Assembly: GCA_030062745.1 (NCBI GenBank)
Contig: CP099846.1
Location: 22,137,201 to 22,201,200 of the forward strand
DNA length: 64,000 bases
Origin: Capitulum mitella
Lineage: Eukaryota; Arthropoda; Thecostraca; Pollicipedomorpha; Pollicipedidae
Reading direction: 5' to 3'
Both the position numbers and the translations under genes were made by a program. This document shows, in pieces, positions 37,020 through 48,478 of this stretch. Position 1 is the stretch's first letter, and the number at the start of each line of letters is the position of its first letter. The notes beneath the pieces were generated by a model that saw only the letters and a program-made list of their open reading frames with translations, did not search any database and was not told the origin of the DNA.

Positions 37020-39770
37020 GGTCTTGCCAGGGCTGGGACGGATCGGCTGCCTACTACTTAAATGAAGCGCGGCCCATCTTCTACCGGGCCAGAATACCCG
37101 CGAGCTCACCAACACAACCGAGCACGTCCACCGACAGGCAGGATAACTGGCATGAGTAAAAAAAGCCCTGCAGTGCATGTAGCATGTTGGCCCTACCGAC
37201 TTTGGAAATTTCAGCTAAAGGTCTGTCGTGATGTTTGGGAAGAAATCCCCTTAAAGCGGTCCCGGCCTTACAAACTTTCAACGTTAATGCGCACGTTACA
37301 CCGACCCATACGCCGAGCCAGGCAAGCAATGTGTTGTCCACCTGAGCTTCATTTCAGTGATGAGTACCACAACCACGGTGAGGATCTTCTGATTTCTGAG
37401 TCCGACCCAAATGGTGGTCACCAGCGGCTGACGGCGGATCGGCTCTTCCTGGTCGCCTTATTTGTCACGCGACCATTTCCCGTCACGCGTCGAACAATGG
37501 ACTTCATAGTCATGTCGCGGCTAGGCCGCAGGCACCGAACGACAGTTATCACGGTTGTGATCAGTTTAGTTTGCCTGAAGTAGGAAATGACGTGGAATGA
37601 GTCCTTTTCCTCAGAATGTGGCATATTGGCCCAAGGCACGCCATCATCTACGGTCGAACCTTGACCATATTTTCAGCTCTGAAATCTGCGAAGTAGGTTA
37701 TCTCGAGGCAGATCAAGCCAAGTGAGACGGATGATAAATTATCTACTTAAGGTCTATTGATAGCGTCTCGCCTCGTTTCGAAACGCAACTAATCATCCAC
37801 GGGAAAGAAATACAACGACCCGTTCTCCATCGTCTTGCATCAATTGAAACGATGCATTCAACAGCACACTATTTCCCCTCGAAAGAACACATCCGTCTTG
37901 GGCGACCAAAAGCAGTCAACGTGACACGACCTCCAGCCGACGAGGCCACTTTCGTCGGAATTCCGCACACGAGATTAGGGTCGCAGCGCGCGCCTGCGAC
38001 GCAGTTCCAGACCGGCGAGCTGCTTATACGGGCGGGCGGACGTCCGGCGGGCCGGCGGCCGGCCGATGCACGCTAATCCGCGCCTGTTTTCTCCGCGTCG
38101 GCGAAGTGAATCACGCAGAAAAACAGCGCCGCGTCGCCACGTCCGGCTCGGCAGCGGCACTACGGCCGCCGGCTCGGCGCGGCCGACCGCCCGCCGAATG
38201 CCGATCTGCATAGCCGGCACAATGGCCGGGCCGGGCGCTAGGTGCGCCATTGTTGGCGCCGCTTCCGTCCCGGCCGGCACGAGCCGCGCTCGCGCCGCAC
38301 GGAATTCGTCGGAAACGCGGGCTCCTGGGGCGGCGAGGCCGCCGTGGCTGGGTTCGCCGGGCAGTCGACACTCCCCTACCCGCCCTCCCCCACGGCGGCC
38401 TCGTCCGGTGAATACCGACCGTGAGCCGGGCCGGTTCGGCCAGGACTCGGACAGGCTGGCGGAAGGACCGGACGGTTCCGACCCACCCCCGGGCCTCCGT
38501 CGCCGTCTGCCGACCCTGGTCACTGGTGCCCAATGGGGCCAGTAAGGTCTCCGTTTTACTCAGCACCGGTATCCGTCATAACACAGAAGCACGCCTACAC
38601 TGAAGTGGCTTGCCAAACACTTGAGCCCGAGAGGCCAACCGTGCCCAGAAGCATTCCGTGCAAAGAACGGAACCCACGTTAAATGGTCGATGTTAGGCAC
38701 GAACTGTTATTTCAACTGAAACATTGCAGCGATAACTCTCAGCAACTTCGTGCGTTATGCGAGGTCAAAACGGTGAATGGAGTGCATATGGAAACCGTAC
38801 CCGCTAGAACCATTCACCAAGGACGTCAGCAATGGCTTTGAAACATGCGCCCACAATACTGTATCGGCGTGTAAAAAGACTACCGTACCGACGTGTGGAA
38901 AGAAAACAGATAAAAATTGGCAGGCGAGCCCAAAGTGGAACCACTGTGTGGTTCCAATGTGCGCGGAGCGTCCTGATATTCAGAGTTCAGAACGAACTGA
39001 GGACCGTTTTCCTCGCGTTCAAGGACCCTCTGTCGTGAAGGAAACATCATTGCTAGACATTAACCCCACTGGTGGCAAACCGCGTTTTTTCGCACTCTTC
39101 ATCGGTGATTATGCTGGGCGCGCATTCCATGTCTCAAATCAAAGATGAAAATCAGTCCAGAAGACAACAATGTTTTTGTCGCGAACTGAAACAGGTGATG
39201 ATGTTGGACTGAAGCAAACTCACCGACTAGCGTGAACTCACCAGCCAACTCAGGACACCACGGGATTATTCCTCCGGACAACAGAACAGGTATAGCCTCG
39301 GAACGATGCAGCAAATAAAACAGCGTCTCGAGTGGCCTAAAAGACGCTAGTTTCGCGACGCACCACACACGACTCAGTCTGTATAAGAAAAACAAAAACA
39401 TGTAAATGTTGATTTTTCTGATTGGTGTGGTGCTGTCAGGCTTTTTTAATCTACTTTCAGCATAGGACATCGCAAATCTGTGTTCACTCTGTCAATTATG
39501 CACGTTACGCTGCAGGGTTCAGTTTCACTACAAAATAGCAAGCAATGCATTTGTATGAAACAAATTGCGTTGCGTCAGAAACCAGCTTCATGCCAGCTAA
39601 ATACACTGCTGTTGAATGGTTTAGCTCGCGGCTCATGCGCGCTGTCATTCACAGGCCGCTGACCGTCTCCCCCCTCGAGGATCAGCTTTCCCGACCATGT
39701 GACGGCCGCAGTCCAAACGTGGACGCCGGGTCACCGAAGCTCCAACGGTAGACGCGCCCGGCCGCCGGCC
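37020..39770. other. no supported gene; GC island at 38.0-38.5 kb
   Basis: A 173-codon plus-strand frame (37062-37583) has no known domain. The GC island translates in several frames as expected from base composition. Nothing is called. Confidence 0.4.
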
Positions 39771-39780
39771 TGGGCCCGAT

Positions 39781-39816
39781 CAGGTCAGGTCAGGTCAGGT
39801 CAGGCCCGTCAGGTCA
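39781..39816. repeat. CAGGT pentamer run
   Basis: A run of caggt pentamers contains overlapping AGGTCA hexamers, followed by one more pair. A similar run in the opposite orientation lies at 42386-42408. Confidence 0.85.
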
Positions 39817-39829
39817 GGCTGGTCGTATA

Positions 39830-42380
39830 CAATGGTCGGGCCAGGGCAGACTCGGGCAGCAGCCGATCCTCTGCCGGCGGAGCGCGGTAACCCTCACGAT
39901 CAGCGCGACAGCGCAGCGGCTCGCTGTTCGTCGCGACAGCCAGCGGCGCGCTGGCGCTGCGGACGCAGCGCCAGCGCTCGCCGACTTCACAGACACGCGC
40001 TGGCCGCCGCCTGAGACGTGACTCGCAAACACCCTGCCCCTCGCCTCGTCCCTTCCGTCCCCACCGTGCGACGACGACCGGCCTCGTTAGACCCGCTCCA
40101 GTGCAACAATCGCCGGTCCAGCGACCGGACCCCGGCCGCCGTCACCCTGTCCCGGGGGAGCGGCCCACGTTCCCGCGGACAGCGACGGTCCCTTTCTCCC
40201 TCCCCGGGTGCCGGTCGATGGTGGCCGCTGCGGGCCTGCGTCCACTCCGACTTTCCACAACCGAGGAGCGCGCCCTCAACGTGGGTCGCGCGGGCGATTG
40301 CGTAACGCCCGGAGAGCGACATTAAGCCGCGCCGCGGCGAAGATCCAGATGGCAGAGAGCGTCGTCCAGATGCCCGCCGAGATAAAACGATCTGCGAAAA
40401 CAGCCGAACTGCAGACCTGCTACACAACAACAGGCCGGCGATGGGCGGCTCTGGGTGTGGAGGCCGCGTCGCGCCGGTCTTCGGAGCCGCGCGGCCCGTG
40501 AGAGTCGGCAGGCCCCGATCGATGCCGCCCGAGAATCGATAGCGACGGGCGCGGTGGCGGCGGCGGGTCCAGAAACGGTCGCTGCATCAGGGCTGCGTCG
40601 ATCGCACGGCAGACGGCCGAGCAAGGTCAGTGGGTCACAGCCGACCTGCCAGGACGAAGACGTACTGATGGGTCCGAATAGCTAATTGGCCGTGCCACAG
40701 TTTGTCGTGGATAAATGGTGCGTAGGTCAGACCATTAAGACGGGTCTGAGCGGGTCGGTGAATCAGATCCATACCGACGGGGCATGGGAGCTGATCCATC
40801 AGACTGCAGCTGGTGCATCTTGGGTGGGACAGCGGTTCAACGGTACCACGGGACAGCGCTGTGAAGGGGCAGTGGCGCTGAGGCACAGCGGGACGGAGAC
40901 ACGGCGCACGGCAGAGGAGCCGGACAGCGGAACAGCGTCACACGGCAGCACGGCGGGACAGCGGGACGGCAGGACAGCGGCACAGCGGCACAGCGCGGCG
41001 GCGGAGCGCCGCCGGCGTTCATTACGCCGTGGCGAAATCTCCGGCCGGGCCGACCCGGCTCCAAAATGAGCCCGGCCCCAGCCGGCGGCAACCAGAGCTG
41101 GCTCGCCTTGGCGGCTGGGGTCGGGTTGGACGGGTCACTGTTCAAGGCGGTCCGGGCTCGGCCGTCAGCTGGGTGATTAGGGGAGCTGGAACGCCGCGCT
41201 GGCCACGACTCGGCCGCGGCTGGTGCTCGGCCGAGGCTCGTGGTGAACGGTCCTCACGCTTCTCCGCCGATGAGCCGGCCGCCGAACGATGTTCGAGGTG
41301 TTGCGGTTTGCCGACGGGACCTTGGGCCTTGTCAAGTCCTTTACTTTCCCTGAAGTCTTCGTCGCCCACGTGTTGGCGGGCTAATATTTGCATGCAGAAG
41401 AGCTCGAGTTCAGTTAGTTTATTCACTTGCACCGTCACCTTGGAAGTGCTGCTGTCTTTGATAGTTCGTATACAATGGCTCAGTGTATGAATGCCAGGCC
41501 GACAAACACCATATCATACAGACGTACGCTGGTCCCATCTGATCTTGTGCCACCATAATCATTATGTCTTATGATTATCATGTGCGAATCATGATATGAA
41601 GCTCAGTTGTCCCTGACAATCGGAGTTTGGTGCATGCCGTATTGGCGTGGGAGACTAGTCCGTGTTTCCCAATCTCTTAGATTTTGTCATCCGTTTAAAG
41701 CAAATACGACGTCATTTTCGCGACTCTTCGCGCTGCCAGTAGCTGCAGAGAGTCCTGAAATATCGTCTAAAGAATTACTTCGAAGCTTTGCGCGGTGAAG
41801 GAGATAGGGAGTTTTTCTTAGCCGCAACATCGTCCACTGAACGGCTGGCGGAAACCGAAAGTGGAGAATATCTACTGTAAAATGGTTTCCGACACGCCTG
41901 AATCCGATCCTCCACGATAAAAAATGACCCACAAGGTTTTAACCTAGATAAACGCGACAGCAGCCTACGCAGGCGGGGCGACAGAAGGTCCGGCCTGACC
42001 TTCACAAGACGTCTCCGGCCGGCGGAAGGCCGAACACCTGCTTCGTGCCGGCCCAGCCGGCCCTGCACGCTCCAGCTGCCGGCTGCAGGACATGACCTAA
42101 CCGGCGTGAACTGAACGGATCCCCGGCCCCATGACTGGGGATTCGGCGGCCTCTTCCGTCTCCGTCGGGCGCGACTCTCCGGGCTCAGAGTTAGACTCCC
42201 GGCTGGTCCGACGGAAACGACCAGCCTCGGAGAGGAAGGTCTCGGGGAAGAAGGTTAGAGTCGTGAGACCCTGAGTTCCGGGCGAAGTGGACCGATGAGC
42301 AGCGTGGGGGGAGGGGATGGTGGCCTTCCTTCGGGGCTGGTTGAGATGGCGGCGGGAGCCTATCGTAATATGGGAGGACA
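39830..42380. other. GC islands, no supported gene
   Basis: GC-rich segments lie at 39.83-40.62 and 40.86-41.30 kb, the latter with simple cagcgg-type repeats near 40.9-41.0 kb. A minus-strand frame at about 41.14-41.46 kb reads protein-like (for example LTELELFCMQILARQHVGDE) but lacks good splice sites or a clear ATG. Confidence 0.35.
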
Positions 42381-42385
42381 CGACA

Positions 42386-42408
42386 AGACCTGACCTGACC
42401 TGACCTGG
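42386..42408. repeat. CCTGA pentamer run
   Basis: The run of cctga pentamers is the reverse complement of the run at 39.78 kb and carries TGACCT hexamers. Confidence 0.85.
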
Positions 42409-42479
42409 AAGGTACAAACCGAGAGACCCGTGAGCACCAAACCGGCGCGGAGCGTTCTCTCCCGAGTGGCATCCCACTG

Positions 42480-42995
42480 CGGCGGGACCGGCACCGGCTC
42501 GGTACCGGGACGCGCGTGACCTACTGCCGGCGCCAGTCGCGAGGCACCGGCAGAGAGGCCCTGTCCCGGCCGGAGAACCGCGACTGGCACGGACAGTTCG
42601 CGGTCAGCCGCGACCGGCGGCGGCCGGCCGGCTCCGCCGCCGCCGCCGGCGCCCGACGGTCCAGATCGGCCGGCTTTCACCTATTGGTCCCGCGTGACGT
42701 CACGCGGCTCCCGCGGCGGCGCGCGCTCGTCAAAACAGCGCGCCGCCGCCGGCCGGCCGCCGTGGGAAGGCGAGGGCTCGCCGGTGCTAGGCCAGGCCGG
42801 GCCGGGCCGGGTCCGGACAGGTGGGCCGCGCCGCTGCGCCCCTTTGTTTTTGTCGTCTGGAGAGGGGGCGCCGGCGCGGCGGCGGATGTGGCGGCCGGGA
42901 CAGGGGTCGCAGCCGAAGAGGGCAGGCCGCGCCACGGCCGGCCGCTCCCGCGAGAGGGTAACGTCGGCCGTGGAGATGGCGCCGCCAGTGGAATG
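42480..42995. other. GC island
   Basis: Very CpG-rich, open in several frames, no gene supported. It runs straight into the 43-kb minisatellite. Confidence 0.5.
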
Positions 42996-43380
42996 GAGCC
43001 GCACCACTGCCACCGTCACACGGCAGCAGTAACCGCACCACTGCCACCTTCACATGGCAGCAGTAACCGCACCACTGCCACCGTCACACGGCAGCAGTAG
43101 CCGCACCATTGCCACCTTCACACGGCAGCAGTAGCCGCACCACTGCCACCGTCACAGGGCGGCAGTAACCGCACCACTGCCACCGTCACACGGCGGCAGT
43201 AACCGCATCATTGCCACCGTCACACGGCAGCAGTAGCCGCACCACTGCTGCGGTCACACGGCAGCAGTAGCCGCGTCACTGCCACCTTCACACGGCAGCA
43301 GTAGCCGCACCACTGCTGCGATCACACGGCAGCAGTAGCCGCGTCACTGCCGCTGCCACAGGGCAGTAGCAGTCGCGCCA
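42996..43380. repeat. 34-bp minisatellite, ten complete units
   Basis: Ten 34-bp units run from 43021 to 43360 with partial units on both sides. Each begins cggcagcagtaaccgcacca or a close variant and ends accgtcaca. There is no length variation between units and moderate base variation. Confidence 0.93.
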
Positions 43381-43389
43381 CGCTGGTAA

Positions 43390-46300
43390 ACACCATGGCC
43401 AGCCGATGGCAGCGGCGGCGAACTTGACGCGAGGAGTACGCACCGTGGCGCACTGGTGCAGGTGGGTGACATAAAGGCTCGCTTCACATAGTCACTCCGA
43501 GGATGGTAACTAACCAAGTTACAGGGTGATAACGGTCGCGTTCAGTGGTAACGGAACAGGTAGCCGACAGCTGAATGTGAGACAATGGAACGAAGCGCTC
43601 CTCAGCCCTGATTATGTGAGATTCTCCGGCGTTTCACATTGTTAATGCTAAATTTCTGACAGGCAGCCGTCCACCTACCACTTAGTCGGCTCTTGATTTG
43701 TATTTAGCAGTTATTCCATGCCTAATGCTACGAAACGGTACTGGCGACAACACTCGTTCGGCAAGAAAGCGTATGAAGTGTCGTAAAACAGATCTGTGTG
43801 CGATCAGTTTGGCCCGTAAGACTGGTCGACGCGACACATCAAATAGCACAGCCATGCCCATCTTCCTACAAACCCTCAGGGCTCCATATTTATTGGCAAT
43901 GTTAAAAACTTAAGGCTATATATAAGAAACCTGGTTTCATGAAAGGCTGGTGTAAAAGCACAAAGGAGTTTCCGCGCTGAATGTATGTATGCTGACACAA
44001 ACATTCATTTGCAGTTTAAATGATATCAATGTCCACGGAAGCCATCTGAAAGAACATTTAATGTTGTTCCTGATCATCTTTGAGCCGATGCGGGAGCTGG
44101 TTCCAAACTGCTTACATAGTGTGCATGCATGCTTACCTTGGGTAAGCGACTGGCAACAAAAACCCTAGAGGGACAGGAACGGCACGCTTTTTCATTGGAC
44201 GCACAAGTGAAGGTAAGTGAACGTTAGAAGCGACACGCGTGTCGGACTGGACCCTTAGCGGGACCAGCCAACCAACTCAGGACGTGACGGAATGCTCGGA
44301 CCTCGGAACTGGCGCCGCGAACAGTACGGACGAGCATCGCAGTCACGTCACGGCTGCACGGACGGCCTTCGGGCTCACCTCTCCGCCATCCGGAAGGCCT
44401 GCGTCAGGCCTGGGAGTGTCCGCCCGTTTATCTCGGCTGAACAGAGCGCCGGCACCGCTGCGGGGGTGAGACGCTGGTGAGTCAGCCGGCAAAGACTGAG
44501 CGGGACCAGGATGCAGCCCGCCGCCATTCTGCGCCCGCGGCGGCGCCGGCGTCCTCAGAGCGCCGCACCACAGCCGCCGTCAGGCCGCCGGTCGGCGAGC
44601 AGTCCGGCTCGGCGGCGGAAGTCGCTCCGACCTGGCAGCGGACGGCGCGGAAGGGACGGACGGCGCGGGAGGGACGGACGGCGCTCGCCGGATGTTTTCT
44701 TTTACGCGCCGCGCCGCCGTACTATGGCGCCGTTAAGTCGTGAGCTTCGCCGCTGCATGGCCGGAAAAACAAACGGCCTCGAAAGGTAAAGCCCGCTCTC
44801 TCTCCGGCTCGGAGCGGGTGAAGCCAGGCGGCGTCGGCCTGCGCTGCCTTCTGGGAGCGCAGCCTTTGTCTGCCGCCGCCCGCCACGCATAACGTGGCTG
44901 GAGGCGCGGCCAGATAAGAAAAACGGCGGACCGTGATGGATGGAGGGCATATCGGCAGCGCGTCTGCAAACACGAGCGTGGCCGGCACAAACACGAGCGT
45001 GGCCGGCACAAGCACGAGAGCGGGAGGCAAAGCAGCGCTCCCTGATAGCTCGCCACTATCAGCGGGAGCGTGTACTTCACGGGATTTCGAGAACCGCAGG
45101 ATGTGTGCACAGCAAAGCTGACGGACACACAGAACCTGTGTGCGACGTCTCTGGTGCTTCTCATTACATTCGGTCTGTATTATCACGTGCGATCCGCTAT
45201 GGTCGAGTCTGACAGTTGGACGCATACGTTTTGCAGCTGCGGCCGTGCAATTTATGAGTGTGCTTCCACTGAGTGTCCTATCTGTCTGTAAATGGCGACC
45301 AATCACCTTGAACTGCCCGTGTAAAAGCCACTATTTCCACGAACTTGGGCATTTAACTTGAAGTCACGCCATTACACTATGTCAGCGCGTGATCGGTTTA
45401 CCAAACATCCCAATAATTCGTGATTCTGCCGAATTTCCCGCCTTCCCCCGATCCCCGCCCTCACTCAAAGCGGAGCCGACAAATTTCACCGCTTCACTCG
45501 GACCCAACACTGCGCCGGAGAGGGCGGTCCCCGCATGATGGTCGACCAGCCAGTACCAGACATGACCCGGGCCTGGCCTGGCGGGCCCAGCGGCGGGTCC
45601 CGACAGCGGCGACCCGGCGGCGGCGGCGGCGGCGGCGGCGGGGGGGCCAGGCGCCAGGAGCCCCAGCGTCCGGCGGCGACCGTCTCCGCGGCCCGCCGCC
45701 GCCCCGCCGCCCGTCACGGAAGGCAGCCGGACGAGGCGGTGGGAGCGGACGGGCGGGCGTGCGCTCACACAGCCGCCAGCCGTGAGCGGGCTGCCGGCGC
45801 GCCCGGCCCCCAGTCCGGGGTACGTCCAGAGCCAGTCCGGTCCGGTCTGGTCCAGCCTGGTGGCGGGCCGGACCGGGTTCTGGCGCGGCTGGGCCAAGGC
45901 CGCCAGAAAGTCATTTCCGGTTCTGGTGATGTTCCGGGATGTCCTGTTTTTTTTCTGATTATTTTGCTAGGCATTTGGACCAACAGCACAAGGCCCTGCA
46001 CAGGTGAGGATGTAGCAAACACCTTCTTGTGACACTCTCCCTTCTCCTTTTTTGACGAAACGAAACCAAACTTAGTTCAGGGTAGTCAGAGCAGCCTTCT
46101 GGGGGAGAACTTACTTAACGTCCATCGCTTTCTAAAACCTTGAATTCTTGCATGACTGGTCTGTTTGTGCAGCTTTACGCCAAGTCCTCCCTTTTCAGTC
46201 CAGGACATGTTGTTAACAAGGGGCATTTTATCTAGGGTATCCGTTCGTTAAGCAAACACTTCAGGGTAATCACATAAAGACAATTTGTGCAGATTCCATG

Positions 46301-46660
46301 CCAGGTATCCATGTGGCAACACTGGATTAATATTTATCAATGTCGTAAGGTTGTGTGCAAAACGGAATGAGACAGAGCCGGACTATCCTGTGGCAGAGTA
46401 GATAGTTTCGCAGCTCATGACGGTACATTGGTCGCTGATGTCCGTTTCGCCCTGTTGTGAAACCGGCCTTCGCATGCCTCGTTCACCAGGTGCCGACAGC
46501 CCTCCACGCCGGCCCACTCGGTTTCATTCGGTTCATCTGATCCGAGCCGGGCCCGTGCCGAGCATTTCTCGCCCATTCGTCATCGACCGCGACCGAGCAG
46601 ATCGAGTTCCCGTCCCGGCTCTGCCGCCGCGTGTGACGCAAGCTGCGATCGATTTCCGGC
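43390..46660. other. no supported gene; GC islands at 44.4-44.9 and 45.43-45.9 kb
   Basis: This includes a 2.5-copy 21-bp repeat at about 44970-45015 (aacacgagcgtggccggcac) and a CGG trinucleotide run at about 45619-45645. No exon with credible splice sites was recognised. Confidence 0.45.
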
Positions 46661-46670
46661 GCAGTCGGCA

Positions 46671-47333
46671 GGTGGCTGCTCTCTGTCCCGGCCTGCAAAC
46701 GAATGTTCTCTGTCCCGGCCTGCGAGCGGCTGTTCTCTGTCCCGGCCAGCAGGTGGCTGTTCCCTGGCCCGGTCAGCAGGTGGCTGTTCTCTGTCCCGGC
46801 CTGCAGACGACTGTTGCCTGTCCCAGTCTGACTGTTCCCTGTCCCAGTTTGCAATCGAGTGTTCTCCGTCCCGGCCAGTAGGTGACTGTTCCCTGTCCCG
46901 GTCTGCAGGCGACTGCTCTCTGTCCCGGTCTGTAGGTCGCTTTTCCCTGTCCCGGTCTGCGGGCGATTGTTCCCTGTTTCAGCCTGCAGACGATTGTTCC
47001 CTGCCCCGGTCCACAGTCGACTGTTCCTTGTCTCGATCTGCAGATGACTGTTTTGTGACCTGATCTGACTGTTTCCTGCCCCGGTCTGACTGCTCCCTGT
47101 CCCGGTCTGCAGGCGGTTGTTCCCTGTCGCGGTCTGTAGGTGACTGTTCCAGGTCCCGTTCTGCAGGGGACTGTTCTCTGTCCCGGTCTGAAGACGATTG
47201 TTCGCGGTCCCGATCTGCAGGCGACTGCTCCCGTCCCATTCTGACTGTTCTTTGTCCCGGTCTGTAGACGAATGTTCTCTGTCCCGGTCTGCGAGTAGCT
47301 GGCTGTTTTCTCTCCCTAGCCCCGTCTGCAGGA
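46671..47333. repeat. 30-bp minisatellite, about 20 units
   Basis: Diverged 30-bp units are built from ttctctgtcccggtctgcag plus a gcgactg-like linker. Plus-strand copies look like pyrimidine-rich acceptors ending in CAG. On the minus strand the array is open for 318 codons (46483-47439) as a Gln/Thr/Gly/Asn-rich decapeptide repeat, with a hydrophobic N-terminus starting MLFLPCQPLHVCLVAFLF. Because 30 is a multiple of three and the unit lacks stops, openness alone is weak evidence for coding. Confidence 0.88.
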
Positions 47334-47488
47334 AGACTACAAACGAGAGGGGAGCCGGCGCAAACGGTACTGAAGCAGTTGGTGTAAACAGGAAAGCCAC
47401 GAGACAAACATGCAATGGTTGGCAAGGGAGAAATAACATACGCCCACTGACGTGCGAACATTTGCCAGAAGTAACTAAAAACTTGTGA
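47332..47488 (+). CDS. candidate terminal exon after the 30-bp array
   Basis: The array ends with tctccctagccccgtctgcag, after which one frame (one leading base) reads KTTNERGAGANGTEAVGVNR to HLPEVTKNL and a TGA at 47486-47488. An ATTAAA at 47566-47571 could be a polyadenylation signal. The family is unknown. The call depends on the analogy with arrays at proven acceptors elsewhere in the window. Confidence 0.2.
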
Positions 47489-48368
47489 CGATAACACTTA
47501 TCCCTAAGGTAACATAAATAATGTAGCTTGATATGTCATATTTTCCAATGACATCATGAGTCGGCATTAAAGTTAACAACATTACAGTTCTGTTAGTAGG
47601 ATTTGCCCATAATCGTTAAGATTATAGTTATAATAACAAAACTGTTCTTGTTCACACATATTGCCAACAGCCAAGTCCAAGTATAGGCAAAGACAAAAAA
47701 CCGTGATGTGTGTTTTAGTTGTACATGAACTTCACTCGAGTAAAATTTTCCCAAGTGTTTTCCGTTCCGCTTGACCGCCTCCAGCGCCGAATTCGCACGC
47801 CTCGCCGTCACCGAGGACGTCATTCGACTGCCACGTCGCCTCCGGAGTTCCGTATTCGCAGTCGGCGGGCGTGACGGCCAGGGGTGGCGCCAAATGTTCT
47901 GCATTGTGAGCGATGCCGGCCAGATGGGCCGCCGCCGGCTCACCGTTAGGCGATTGCGGTTACAGTTCGCCCCGTGGCAAGCCGGCCAGAAGTGCGAGTG
48001 GCCCAGCTGGTGTCGCGGGGTATGTCAGCCGTGACGGCCTGGTGACGTCACAACACTTCGATCAGCTCCTGTTTCCGAACAAAAGCCACCCGCTATGACA
48101 TCCCGTGGACCACGGAGGTTACGCTATACCTGGGTTGGAGTAACAGGAGTCACACTATACCCACCGTCCCAGATAACGTTAGAACTGTTTCAGACTAACC
48201 GACAAGCTGCTAAGACCTTGCGCTATTTAAACATCAGGTTTTCTTCTAGCAGCTGGACCCTCCATTTTCTTACATCGCCTAAACGTTTCGGAGTCAACTA
48301 AAGGGCCCGTCCTCTGCTTTGGCCTTTCGCAAACAGCTCAGCTGACAAAGGCTCAGCTTGGAAGCCCC

Positions 48369-48478
48369 GAACTCAGCTGCGCAGTCGCAGTAGGATCCGG
48401 CGCCTGCGTCCAGGTCGCAACAGGATCCGATACCGGCGCTGGGTCGCAGCAGGATCCGGTACCTGCGTTTTAACTGCG
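48369..48478. repeat. short tandem repeat of about 30 bp
   Basis: Three diverged units share cgcagcaggatccggtacct-like blocks. Confidence 0.7.

Noticed and set aside
41142-41460. Protein-like minus-strand frame (LTELELFCMQILARQHVGDE)
   Set aside because: No clear ATG, and the only acceptor available ends in an atypical ccaag; not enough to call an exon.
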